Below, in pieces: positions 26,559-38,462 of a stretch of DNA of 64,000 nucleotides (its first letter is position 1; every line of letters starts with the position of its first letter). Origin of the DNA: Flammula alnicola (taxonomy: Eukaryota; Basidiomycota; Agaricomycetes; Agaricales; Strophariaceae); the NCBI GenBank assembly GCA_015499995.1, contig JADNRV010000074.1, positions 1-64,000 on the forward strand. Direction: 5' to 3'. The notes under the pieces are model-generated. The model was not told the DNA's origin and made no database searches. It saw only the letters and a program-made list of their open reading frames with translations. The position numbers were made by a program, and so were the translations under genes.

Positions 26559-27469
26559 CTAGTACACAACGTTCCACAGAAGGTCGACACCGATGCCTAC
26601 ACCGAACATGCCAAAGAACAGAAGGCGCGTCCGCTTGGGTTTTTTAACGACCCGCTCCAGTAGCGCGTCGTCTGCGGAGTCACGATCGTCGCGTTTGCGC
26701 TTCAAGCTGTTGCCTTCAGAGGTGGATATATTTGAGCTAAAAATATGCGAGCGAGGGCTTGTCTGATATTGCGGTTGGTCGATTTCCCGAGCAAGCTGAA
26801 AACCTCGCAACAAGGGAGTTGCGAGAGAAGGCCGTTTCAATTTTTTCAAGGGTCTATTTGACCTCGACAAGATGGTCTGGGTGGGGACAGCTTGGGGTTG
26901 AGGCAAGAGCCTCCGAAGCGGTGGCCAACATTCAGCATCGAGTTCGATGCCGAAGGTGGCGAGTAAACTGCTGCCGTTGCCGGAAGGAGGATCGGGGGCG
27001 GGCGCCAGATGATTGTAGATTTGCGAAGTCAAAAATGGCTGAGTGCCGGTGGCCCCTTGATTTTGTGGTGCAATGACTTGACTGAAGTAAAGGATCGTCG
27101 CGAACGGAATCTCGCACTCTTCAAGAATGGGCATTTGGACTTCGTCTGCCTTCTCGTAGAAGACCTGCACCTTATTTCCATGGTAGCAGATCTTAAGGTC
27201 TTCTGCATTCGGTGTTTTCCATCCTTTGTAGAGGGCAACGTTGCTCTCATCCCTATTGCATAATCAATATATGTCGCTGCATATCCAAAAATCGGCAAGA
27301 AAACTTACTCGTGGTTTATAGTGTGAAGCAACCTTCTCAAAACATAGCGAGCCCTGTGAACTAGCATCCTGTTTTCGGACAGTCGTTCATGAACATCGGC
27401 AGGAAGCGGAGTGCCGCTCATACGACCAGACTCGATCTTCAGGATGTGGGTCTCGAAAACAGTGTCCAT
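26559..27469 (-). CDS. Hypothetical protein with C-terminal membrane anchor
   Basis: Model, minus strand: 27469..27309, 27252..26559; two exons, 284 aa, phases consistent. The first about 110 residues look folded, with FETHILKIESGRMSG, ENRMLVHRARYVLRRLLHT and YHGNKVQVFYEKADE followed by an acidic segment. The middle is Pro/Ser-rich. Near the C-terminus are two basic clusters (LKRKRDD and KKPKRTR). A hydrophobic stretch of about 20 residues follows and ends at the stop (LLFFGMFGVGIGVDLLW). That is a tail-anchor layout, and the basic clusters would suit a nuclear or ER-facing site. I do not recognise the family. Confidence 0.6.
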
Positions 27470-29220
27470 TATCGATGTCAAGCACTGGTGAAGTCAGAGG
27501 TTTGAATGGTGGCTTCGCAGATTCGGGAGGAAGGGAAAGTCTGGGAAACAATTATCGATGCAAAGCGACCTTTTATCCTTGCGGTTGCACAGCAATCTCA
27601 TCGCGCTTTACACGCTTTGATTCTAGTCTCTCGAGTGGCGTTGCAAAGCGTTTACTACAATAGGGCTATTGCGCAGTGCTTGCTTGATTTTGTATCACAT
27701 GGAACGCATGTGTACCTCGAATCGCCCGCCTCCATAAAGGCGGACCTTCCAGACTTGACTCGCCTCATGGCAACGAATGTCGTCGGCAACAACACGAGGA
27801 GAGTTCCAGTTCCATTCCATAGATAAAGATCAGAGGGAGCCGTCCCAAAAAAAGTTTGTTTGACCATAATTGAAAGTGTGTGGGGGTAGTGGCGGGCGCC
27901 ACGCATAGCCATGAATTTGTAAGAGTGATGCACGAACATTACTCCTCCTGTATAACCAGGAGAAAGAAGCCACAAGCCTGGAGCCTTCTAGTATAGGACA
28001 TTGAGGATGGTCCCGGAAGGCACAGATAATAGCAAGATAATAGACTGTTTTGGCTATTGTACGCTTGCCAACAACCGGGCCCTATAACAGATGTTCAAAC
28101 TCCGAAGACAACATAACTTTCAAAAACTTGCCGTTTTATTTTAATTTTATTACATTTACTGGTTCCTTGTCAAGAGAGTCAATCGGCGCTGAGGAATGTC
28201 AATAGAATACCGAATCGCGTGCATCGAATCATTTGTAGAAGAAAGCCAATAGTTGATCCAGACACACACCGTACTAGCAAGTTGTCACTCGTCCCAATCA
28301 TTTGGAATACTTGAACGACGAGATTCTTTCTACGACTCTCAGGATATAGTGACTAGCTTGAGAGATCGAGAAATTAGTATACCGTATATAACAGTTGAGG
28401 TAAGGTGCCAACCTCAGTCATAACGTCAACGTCTAATCACAAGCGTCGCAGATTAGGAATGCTCAGTGATAGGTCATGAACGAAGACAGACTTGGAGGAC
28501 GTATTCGTGATCCTTTCCGATGCCGGTTCAACACAAGACCGAGTGTATTTGCCTGGCTGTATAGCGCTAAGTAACCCAAGAGACTGTTGACTGATGTTGC
28601 CGACCGGACGTTTCCAGAACAGAAGTAGGAAGAAGCTTTACACCTGGAAGAGTTGAAGCTTTGAAGAGCGGCCTACGCTAAAGTAAAACTGTCGAGCCGG
28701 TCTTGTGTCTACCACTGCCAGAAATGATCCATGACATGAGTCGGAACCAAGGGACACACCGAAGGACCTCAGGCTGGGCCGGAAGTTGCACGTGAAGTAG
28801 AAGGTAATACATGTTCTTCAACGGTTAACGACCGCCATTGTGAGCAACATAAAACAGGTGTTAAATAACGCAAAGAGAGACCGCCGCAGAGTTTCGAACT
28901 TGAAGAGAATGTTGGATGTGGAAAGCCAAGAACGTTTTGATGATTTCGTTAGTGCAGTAACTTATGTAATGCTTATCGGGCTTCTCCGCCGTGCACAATT
29001 GAACGGAAAATCTGTAGGTTGCTAGCTCCAGATCTAGTGAGGGTATGTCAAGACGAAATGAATGCTGGGACGGGGTCAAGCTTCAAACTAATTATACATA
29101 GTATTATAATGTCGGATGGAAGCCTGAGTATATAGCGAATTAAACTAACAGAACACCCTCCTGGCAAGAAAATCACGACGAGTTTGAACGTCCCGACTCC
29201 CCTCAGAATAACTACTATTG
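27470..29220. other. Intergenic, no supported gene
   Basis: The plus frame 27506-27826 and minus frame 27655-27975 overlap and lack motifs. 28000-28830 is nearly free of open frames. 28840-29025 (+) is short and unsupported. Confidence 0.45.
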
Positions 29221-31796
29221 CTAAACGGGGTTGGCGGTGCCCAATGCCTGTGCCACACCTGCATCGCCCACGCCCGCCTCTATCCTCCTCTGTATCGTGT
29301 CCAAAATCTGGAGGGTATATTCAATCTTCGGCCACACAGTTGTATACAGCTCCCTGTTCTTATTCTCCACGACCGCCTCCACATCGCCTCTTACCTCCTC
29401 GACCAGTGGGCGGATGCTCGTTCGCAGCGCGTCTATAAGGGGTTCTTCGAGTGATTGCAGGAGGTAGGACGGCGATGGGAGTTTTGGCGACAACGGAGGG
29501 GATGGCGGACGCGTGGTGTAGGCTTTCAGAGCGGTCTTGAGGGTATCTAGGGTATCGGAGCTGGATTGTTGGGCAGCGGTGTAGGCCTGCAGGCGTTGTT
29601 CGATCTAGAAGAAACGTAAGTTGACCATGATCAGAAGTCGGGGTATACGGCAGAAGGGGAAAAAAGGAAACGCACCTGTAACACCCTCTCGAAGCTCTCT
29701 TGTCTGCTCTGTCTCTCCATAACGACTTCCTGCTCCAGCCTATCCACGTTTAAAAGCATATCCCCTATCTCCGTCGCCAGCTCGCCAATCTCGCTGCCCG
29801 TACTCGATATCTTCTGCTGCATCTCCGCGATCTTCGCCTGGGTCGCAGCTTCGTCCGCCTCCCTCTTCCTATCCCGTGCACTCTGCTCCTGGGCATGCGA
29901 GTGTTGAATCTCCTCGATCTTGCTCTCAAGAAGATACTTGAAATTGTGCTGTCTTTCGCTCTCGGACTGAACGAAATCGTTCCGCAGCGTCGACAGCGTG
30001 TGCTCATAGCGAGCGAGTTTTTCAAGGTATTCCTCCAGCTCGCTCTGCGTCGGCGTTGCGTCTTTGCGCTCCTGTGCTCGCCCCATGGTCGGACCATCAA
30101 GCAACTCGGACACTCGCCGCCGTTTCCGGGTGGGAAGTGGTATTTTGCCGCTCATGGTGCTCCCAATTGGCTGGTCAACATCCATTGCCGAACCAGCAAC
30201 ACCGGCACCAATTTCCTCCTCTTCCTCGTCCGAAGAGTCGCCAGGCAGGAAAAGCGCCGGAGGCGGCTTGTACGTCCTAATATCACCCAACATCTCCTTC
30301 ATCTGCTCCACCGTCGTGTTGAGCTCGCTGACGAACTTGACGATCTCGGCGTACTTTTCTCTGTCTTCTGGTGCGGTCTGTTGTGGTGCGACGGGCCATG
30401 AGGCGGCTTTGAGCAGCAGTTCCTGCGATTGCTTGTAGGACTGCCTCGCTTCGTCGCATCGGGAGGCAAGCGCGGCTAGTTGCGTGTTGAGTCGTGCCTT
30501 GGCATCCTCGTTGAGAGACGCATATATTCGGCTCTCCGTGACTTTCAGAGCTGTCTCATACTCTTCATCGAGGACAGCAATACGTTCGCGGGCCTGAGCA
30601 CAATCGGAAAAGATCCTGGAATTCGCAGAGATGGAAAAGAAGGAAAGAAGGTAGATTAACGAACTTGTTTCACGCTGGAAGTGAAAAAGAAAAGGGAAGA
30701 AAAATGATGCTCACTTTATCCTTTGTTCCCACATCGCCACTTTCTCCTCTGCACTTGGCTCAGGCGCTGGCGATTTTTCTGTTTCGAGTTTCAAAGATTT
30801 CGGGAATTCAGGCAATGGGTAAGGGGGCTGCATTGGTGCTGGGGCCTCTGGAGGTGGCGGTGGCGGAGCACTGTCAGGAGGGGGTGGGATCTGGACGCGT
30901 TAATTAGATACGTATTATCGGAGAACACGTGGATGTAATAGGATGAATGAATGAATGGCGACTAACGTTGGTCGTTGTTTTGCTTGAATAATTGGCCCTG
31001 GATTGTGTTGGAGGTACAGTGATCGAAGAAAATGCTCCAGCCGGATGAGAAATTGACATATTCGCAAATATTTCTGCTGCGCTTGTGGCAGTCGTGGGTG
31101 GAGTTGGGAGTGGTCCTGTAAGGCCTACGGTGGTCAAAGAAGCACTTTCGAGGGACACTGAGGACTGTGCATTTATGGTGGTGGTGCTGTTCATTGCTGA
31201 TGCAGAAGGTGGTTGCGGTTGAGCCGCTATGTTTGGGTTCGTGTGGTTGTCGGTTACAGCGTTGTCGAAACTCGTTCTTCTCGACTTCCACTCCGCACCT
31301 GTACTCGCCGCGAAGCTATCCTTTCTTGGTGTCCGCGATTCTCCACTAGGCGACCTTGACTCCCGCGATGCTTGAGATGAAGATCTCGACAACCGCCGAC
31401 CCTCGAAAGACTGGCGTCGAGAGTGGTCGCGCTCAAAATCACGATCGTTGCGGTACGATCGTCGACTAGAGGAGGCTACTGGACTTCGTTCGTCGTTCCA
31501 GCTGTCCTGCCTTGCAGATTCTCGATCTCTATATTTGTTGCGATTAGTGGGATGACGGGGTAAAGTCGCTGTCTCCCAAGCGTCTTCGGATGGGTGCACA
31601 AATGAGCAAGTTACAGCACGCCTGCATCCGCCGTTTATCGGACGGCCGTCATAGTCGAAATGCTAAACGTGAAAGGAATGGTTAAGGTCATAAAGGAAGA
31701 CGATGCCCACGACACATGGCGTAAATCATGGTTAGGGTTATTCACGTTCCAAAGTTAAATTCAACGTACGAAACATCGTATCTTGTGCTTGAACAT
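29221..31796 (-). CDS. CCCH zinc-finger protein with coiled coil
   Basis: Model, minus strand: 31796..31770, 31662..30967, 30890..30715, 30615..29676, 29604..29221; five exons, 740 aa, all phases consistent. A 9-codon first exon supplies the first Cys. The finger is Cys8-x13-Cys22-x5-Cys28-x3-His32, with the conserved GRPINGG between the first two Cys. A long Ser/Arg-rich region follows (about 40-110), then a Ser/Thr-rich region and a Pro-rich stretch. A helical part from about 300 to 620 is heptad-rich and Glu/Gln/Arg-rich, so probably coiled coil; it includes an acidic patch and a KRRR cluster. The SR-like region plus CCCH finger suggests RNA binding in the nucleus, but this is inference. 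The finger depends on splicing exon 1 to exon 2. Confidence 0.75.
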
Positions 31797-32016
31797 AGTT
31801 AAACCAAGTTTTAGTAAATACCGCTGTCGGCAGAGAACTTGGACGGGATGCGGAGAGAAGAAAAGAAAAGAATTTTTTGAGGATTGTGAGAATAGGCAGC
31901 GGAGTACTAGCTGTGAAACGACAGAAATACTTCCGTCCGCCAAGTTATATATAACCTCCAATTCACGATCTCCACGTTTCTTTTGTCACCCAACCTCGAT
32001 CAGTGGTCAATTGAAC

Positions 32017-32037
32017 GCTGAGCGCTGAGCGCTGAGC
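32017..32037. repeat. Three tandem copies of GCTGAGC
   Basis: Three perfect 7-bp units lie just left of the inverted 3' end of the vps11 relic, close to the inferred inversion breakpoint. Confidence 0.8.
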
Positions 32038-32054
32038 CACTGCTGATCCCTTTT

Positions 32055-32378
32055 ACTTTACAAGTCTTGGCCAGTTGGATCTACCCAGTGTGCAGTTTAT
32101 GTGCAACCATGGTACGTGTTCCCATCTTATCTCAATGCTCCATAAGCCGACTTGTCATTACTCTTCTGACCGGATGCATCGCCGAGAACGAGACAGAATG
32201 TCTGGCATGTGTGCGCGGCGAACATGTTGTCATTCGTGAGATCCGGCAGACCAACGAGAAGTTGGCGGACCAGCACGACGTTTTCCTGTCGGAGTCCAGG
32301 AGAGGCTTCGAGGCGATCGCGGCGTCTGCGTACGGGAGGGGTATGTTGAATGGGCCGCGGTTGGAGGAGGGGGTGTAG
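32055..32378 (+). pseudogene. vps11: Inverted 3' end of a vps11 relic
   Basis: Read on the plus strand, 32064-32107 encodes GQLDLPSVQFMCNH, the first half of the C-terminal RING-H2 finger of Vps11. After a GTACGT donor-like site the frame resumes with IAENETECLACVRGEH and the Vps11 tail (EIRQTNEKLADQHDVF, AYGRGMLN) up to a stop at 32376-32378. The two leading finger cysteines and the His/Cys of the middle part are missing. Vps11 is a core subunit of the HOPS and CORVET vacuolar tethering complexes and is normally about 1000 aa. The rest of this copy lies on the opposite strand at 32575-33250, so this piece was inverted. Confidence 0.75.
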
Positions 32379-32574
32379 ACCTTGATTATGGATCGTAATG
32401 ATCAGTATACTATACCGTACGTTTTTCTTTACCTCCTTGGCTTGCTCATCCATCTGTTTTTTTTTATGCAAATTGCTTTGGATTGTTGGAGCAAGGGCCC
32501 TGCGTTCTCGTAACTCGGTTCATTATTGTTATTATTGGCTGCGGGTTATGTGGTGTATCGTGCAATGTGGACTC

Positions 32575-33250
32575 TACGCGAGGTTCCTCTTTCGAGGTCA
32601 GCTCTTGCACCTACTTCAGTCGAGCCGCTGTTTCCAACCGATGTGACTTGGTCAACTCTTGGTCCTCATATAAAAAATGGAACGAGTCAGAAATAACTGC
32701 AGAACGAGAAAAATTAGGCACATTCTGAATCTCGCTTCTACTCTCTTTGACCCTCTCAATCAACCACTCCTTCACAAGCCCAACACTCGGCACCCCATTC
32801 CTACTCAACGCCTAAATAACGCCCAACGGAGGCATCAACTCCTCCTCATCGATATACTCCAATATCCCCTTCACATCCTCCAGATGCCTCGCCAGCAGCT
32901 CCGGCGTCGACGTCAAGAACCTCAGCACAAGCGGATATAAGTGCGGGTGATCGTGCCATAGTGCATTAGCTGCTCGACGACCTTATGCGACGCCCCTGGG
33001 TTATTTCCTTGCTGTCTTTGTTCGTTCAGAGTCGCAAGACGTCCTCATGTATGCCCATCTTCTCCCACTGCAGAGCAGCATGAGACCGTCGGTGAAGCCT
33101 TACGACGAGCATAGGATTAGAGCATGTATGGAATCGTAGGAATGGTAAACACCGCATTCCCTTCTCCCGCATGACTTTCTCAAGGGTATTCCACACAATG
33201 ACCTGATCCAGCTTATCCACCAGCCCCTCGTCCTCTTCCAAAAAAGCCAA
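32575..33250 (-). pseudogene. vps11: Middle part of a vps11 relic, disabled
   Basis: On the minus strand the order matches Vps11: KLDQVIVWNTL, WEKMGIHEDVLRL, NNPGASHKVVEQLMHYG, then after a frameshift HPHLYPLVLRFLTSTPELL, EYIDEEELMPPLGVI, SRNGVPSVGLVKEWLIERVKES and SHRLETAARLK. An in-frame TAG at 32812-32814 interrupts LGVI/ALSRNG. A second TAG follows RLK just before QELTSKEEPRV. Residues between NTL and WEKMG are also scrambled. At about 32574 the match ends; the continuation of the gene is at 32055-32378 on the other strand. The N-terminal two thirds of Vps11 is absent. An intact vps11 must exist elsewhere in the genome. Confidence 0.8.
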
Positions 33251-36200
33251 TGATTTCTATCGTCTGAAGGAAGAGGACATCTCCACCCTTACTGTGTACG
33301 AGAAACGGCACGGAATGTCTCATCTCTCAGCCTCCGACATAATATTAATGCTAAGGGACTTTATTTCTAGATTCGTCCAGCCGAAGGGCACCGAATTCAC
33401 AGGGCTTATCGAGATGCACCTGTATTTTGAGCGTGATGTTGAACGTGAATAGTCTCGGCCTCCCATCCTCTTCCGAAACTAGAACGTGAAGCTTGGAAGG
33501 TGCATGGAGGTTATGACAATTTTGTCGAATAGTGAGCATCCATTTCTCATCCCTAGGTCTCACGTTTCGCCAACATATTTCTGTCTTTCTAGCCTATATT
33601 GTCTGTTAGTTTGCTGGGGAAAGCGTAAACCCAAACCTGGCAAACGACGCTGCCCATTTCTGGTGTCGCACCGGCATAAGGCTCCCGTGGCAGCTACACG
33701 TGCCGCTGAACTGAGCGTTCCCGCTAACTTGACCAAGCGCGAATCAGAATCGGCTAAACCAGTTTAGATTAAACACGCCTTCCTTTCCATTTTCTGTTCT
33801 CGTGTATTCTTTTCCGATGGATATCATCTTCAATTGTGCCAGGGCGGCACCGTCATGGGTTAGATATCATGGCTGGAAATTGTACCGTACTACCGTCTCC
33901 CGAATAAAACGTTTGCAAATAAGTCTCCAGTACACCCTGGCTTTGAGTGTTGGTACTAAGTATGTCCTTCTGCATACTGTACGACGATCTATGCGTGTAT
34001 TTCTGCGTGATGCACAAGATGTTCGAAATGGAAATTCGGACTGTCGGGTTCGAGTATTGCTGACAGAAATCCCAAGGGCTCCCAGGGGCAAATTCCAAGA
34101 CGTCCGCTTCCCTCAAACTTTGCTCAAACGCAACATATGACTGATTTACGGTAGCTTGTTCCGAGCCTGCTTCTTCTTCCGATGCTTCTTCGCTGCGTAA
34201 ACACGGGAAATTTGGTCGACTTTGGAGCTCCGTTGAACCTTCGAAGAAGGCGCTCGGGTCGGGCTGACGAAAACGCTTACTACTATGTAGGACCGTGACA
34301 TTCGCGATTCGCCACTCAACAACGACTCAGCCATTGCTCTCGCGAATTTGGGATCAGATGCATTCGGCTTCGCCCCACAAGCCCGCAATTTTTTTTTGTA
34401 ATTTTTTTTTAACCTCCAAGGCCTGCATCTCAACTGGCTGTTATCTTCAACGACCTCTGAGAGCAACCAATCGCTTTTTTTTGTAATATAATGCGACCGG
34501 AGCACGTGGGCTTGCTTGAAACCTAGATTTAAAATTACGGTCCCTCAGGAACACGAACCCAATTTAGCGGTACCACCCTTTTTTGATAACCGCGCATCGG
34601 TTAGAAGGCCCGCTTCAAGCTACAACCTATCTGTACCTTCTGTCAACAGTAGGGAGTAGAGCAACGACCCATTCTCAAGTCTAGGCTTTCAATGACTATT
34701 ATGACATAGAAGTCTTACTAGAATATATTGTCCGTTTTCTTCGTCGATCTTCTACTAACCAACTACTGACCTTCACGCGGCCTTCGTGCTGCGAACCACC
34801 AGAATTCTTCATCGGTGCAACATCGGTGGAAGTATATGGTACAACCTTCAGCAATGGGTTTCTATTTAATTTTGGAAACTCCCACAAGCTCCCAGCTCCC
34901 CAAATGTTCACCGCCAAATCACTGGCACAGTTTCAATTTTCTCAATGAATGATGAAACCAACCTGTCATCTTTTTTCGCAGAGAACAGCGTCGTTGGCGC
35001 AGAAAGAGACGATTCTCTCTGAAATAATATCTACATCTCTAATGACGTCGACCATGGTGCACGATCCATACCAATCAGTATCTTAATTTTAACTCGATCT
35101 TTCTTTAGCGCCCGTTATCATCCCGGCCCGCCGGTCTGGACGGACCGAGCTCGCTCGGTAACACAAAAGCGCCGGAGACAAATATCAAACCTCAAGCAAA
35201 TCTTCTGTTTAACTTCTCATATCTTCGAATTGAAGCTGAATTGACTCAGCCCTCAAGTTCAACGTTTTAACTATTAAACGAAGGCAAGGTCGAAAGCAAG
35301 CAACCGTGGAACCGTTGTGTTTGTTAGAAATATCAGCGTCGCATTGGGTAGCAATAAGTAGTATGACGCAGTACCGAGTGATCGCCCTTTGCCAGTGCGT
35401 GTGTCGGACGAGCACGATGCACGGCAGCTTTAAATGACGTCGAGCGCCTAGGGGTGACTCTAGATGAGGTCAACTGAACACAATCCAGATTCATGCCTGA
35501 CGGAATGTCATGAGTAATATAGGCTTAGCTATGTGTTCCATTCTTGATCTCTGCTGCTATATCCTATGACTGCCCGAAATCGAGGAGTTAGCACTTGTAA
35601 TATTCTGTCTACGCCAAGAATGGATTGGCATGTGTGAGCCCAAAGTTATCCGAGCGTTGCTCCAGTAAGTGATTTGAATTCGTGCCAAGCGTAAGCCTCA
35701 GCCAGGATCTGCGTACTCTAATACACCGCAAGGCACGGTCAATTCATCCAGCTTCATTAAGGCGGTTTCATTGTCGGGATTCCCGCTCGAGGATTAGCGA
35801 CGTTATAGGGATTGAATACATACTTGATCATGATCGACTCTGAACCGGCAACTCTGCTCCCGGTCATCCCGCCATCAGTCGCTGTCCCCACTTCAGGCTT
35901 TAGATTTGTACATCTTTTACTACGGTCCAACAACAACGAGTAAAAGCTATTGCCGGACAAGGTTTTCTAGCTTAATGGGGCGCAGCCGAGATGTGTTCAT
36001 CGACACTTCACGTCAGACTTGCCGTAATGAACCTCCTCAGAAAGGCTATTTTTAACCTGGGTTAACGATCTACAGCCTTTCGAGAGTGATTTTCGAAACC
36101 TATCTGCAGAAACTATTGGGGATGTCTTTCAGGCAGCAGCAGAGTTCCGACTGCTGCTATCTTATTCTAAGTCTTGGCACGCCGATTGTCGAAACTCTCA

Positions 36201-36285
36201 AAAGGATGGCCGTCTTTCGCTTGATCTTTGGATCATCCTCCTTCTTTGGCCGAGTTTTTACTCTGCTTTTTTTACCACCTTTATA
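33251..36285. other. Intergenic, scattered unassigned frames
   Basis: Frames at 33351-33563 (-), 33802-34140 (+), 33853-34116 (-) and 34146-34505 (-) show no recognisable motif or coherent splicing. They may be relics near the broken vps11. 35000-36085 has almost no open frame. The last 200 bp before 36286 should be the transporter promoter. Confidence 0.4.
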
Positions 36286-38462
36286 ATGGCTGTTCTTTAC
36301 GAGAAGGGCTCTGCGGACGATGTCGTGACCACTACAGTCGCGTCCTCATCCATACACAAGTCCGATTTGGAGGTGTCGCACCTAGAGACCTCCAGCTTCG
36401 ATAGTGTGGACGATGCCGACATTAAGGCTGCGGTACGCAAGATGGACTGGACGATTTTGCCCATTATGACAATGTTCTACTTGTTATCGTTCCTGGTAAG
36501 CTCCTGACCTCATTCGCCTATGATATTTACTCATTCCTTCATTTACTGCTTGTTAGGATCGCTCGAATATTGGTAAGTTTTCGGATCTTGCATTAAGTAC
36601 ACGCACTCATGAAACATCATAGGTAATGCTAGAATTGCCGGACTACAGAAAGGCCTACATATGACAGATCTTCAGTACGAGATCTGTATTACTATCACCT
36701 ATGTGTATGCATCCTTTTTTTCTTTCTCACCGCTCGGTAAGAAATTCAACGAGCTGACATGTCTTCAGGCCTTACATCCTTGCGGAACTCCCATCTAATC
36801 TCTTGCTCCGCAAGGTTGGTCCCAATATACTCATGCCAACGATCCTTACCATTTGGGGTATTATCGTTACGATGCAAGGCTTTGTGAAATCGTACCACGG
36901 GCTAATCGTTGCCCGAGCGTTCCTTGGACTTGTGGAGGGCCCAATGTTCCCTGGCATCGTGCTTTACCTGTCCGGTTTCTACACACGCGCGGAACTTTCC
37001 CTACGGTACGCACTTGCGCCCATGTCGCAATTTCAATAACTAATATTTTGTTTAAAGGATCGCTTTCTTCTTTTCTGCCGCGTCGGTGCGTTGATAGTTC
37101 ACGAATGTCGTTCCGTATAACTCACACTCTGATTGCCAGCTTTCGGGCGCTTTTTCAGGCCTTCTCGCAGCAGCGATTGCGAACATGCACGGTGTTGGAG
37201 GCAAGCCAGCCTGGGCCTGGATTTTCATTCTGGTTGGTCTTCCTTCTAATTTACATGCAGTTTAGAGCCAATTGTTACAATAATTCCCATAGGAAGGCCT
37301 CTTCAGTGTACTTGTGGGCATTTCCGCGTTCTTCCTCGTCCCTGCAACGCCCAGGCAATCCAGGTTTCTCTCCGATTCCCAAAAAGAGTGCGATGTTCTT
37401 TTCCCTTTGGCATCTGAGATCCCTGTTAACACGCTCGAAATGTAGGATGATCATGCGACGCCTGGAGAAAGACCGTCCATTTGTTAACCCCCTCGACCAG
37501 TTCTCCTTCAAGCAGGTTTGGGCTTCGATCACCTCCCCGCACGTTGTGATCATGTTCGTGCTGTACTTCCTTGGCGGTACAAACCTCTATGGCCTTGCGC
37601 TCTTCCTCCCGTCCATTGTCAATGAGCTGGGCTTCAGCCCGAATAAATCGCAACTGCTCAGCGTTGGTCCGTACGCTGTAGGATTTTTCGGTGCGTCTAG
37701 CTTCGCGCTCCATATATAAAATTTGTGTCTGACATCCGGGCATTCTGCAGTTACACTACTCCTGGCGTACGTTTCTGACAAGTACAAGACCCGTTTCGTG
37801 CCTCTGGTCGTGGTTTGCACACTTGCTGTTGCGGGATACGCAATATTCTTTGGTGAGTCTGAGTTTGCATCAAAAAACACGGGGTCTGTACTTACCATTT
37901 TAAATTGGAAAGTGGCGGAGAGCAAGCATATGGCCTATGGGGCTCTATATCTGATGGTTCCAGGTGTATATGCGAGGACGCCCGTCATTTCTGCCTGGAT
38001 TTCTAATAACTCGGAACCTTACTATCGGAGAGCGAGTAGCATTGCGATGGGCTTCGTCGCCTCAAATGCGGTACGTTTTCTCTTTCAGATAAACTTGACA
38101 TCCTAGCGGAATACATACCAACACATTTTTTTTTCAGGGCGGTATCTTGAGCACTTGGCGCTACCCATCCAAGGAAGGACCCAGGTTCCGAAAGACGACG
38201 ATTATGAACCTTGTCTTGTTAGTTGAAGTTGACTCCAACATCGAGTAGTTTGACTAATTTGTTGACTTTCATCTAAAGCTCCCTCGTGTCAATCCTTCTA
38301 GCAATCTTAAATGCGCTAGTACTCAACTATCTGACCAAGCGGAAGCAACGTTCTCGGAAGCAGATTTTAGCACCCTATGCCACCGAGGAGGAACCGGAGG
38401 GCGGTGTGCGTGCATGGGTTGAATTGGGCGATCGTCACCCAGACTTCCACTATGTAATTTGA
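36286..38462 (+). CDS. MFS transporter, Dal5/TNA1 (anion:cation symporter) family, copy 1
   Basis: Model: join(36286..36495, 36557..36572, 36623..36704, 36769..37005, 37058..37085, 37140..37232, 37293..37387, 37446..37690, 37751..37852, 37913..38070, 38138..38217, 38279..38462), twelve exons, 509 aa, all phases checked. It is a 12-helix plasma-membrane transporter of organic anions such as nicotinate or allantoate. Family signatures: VRKMDWTILPIMTMFYLLSFLDRSNIGNAR at TM1, GPNILMPTILTIWG, the TM4-5 motif LGLVEGPMFPGIVLYLSGFY, and VGGKPAWAWIF. After the central loop come GGTNLYGLALFLPSIV, then WISNNSEP and GDRHPDFHY at the C-terminus. The substrate cannot be told from sequence. Copy 2 at 50835-53002 has the same exon lengths from exon 2 to exon 12. 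Confidence 0.93.

Noticed and set aside
31600..31670. Suspected frameshift in the CCCH finger
   Set aside because: Re-reading the bases showed a continuous frame; the first copy of the line had been misread.
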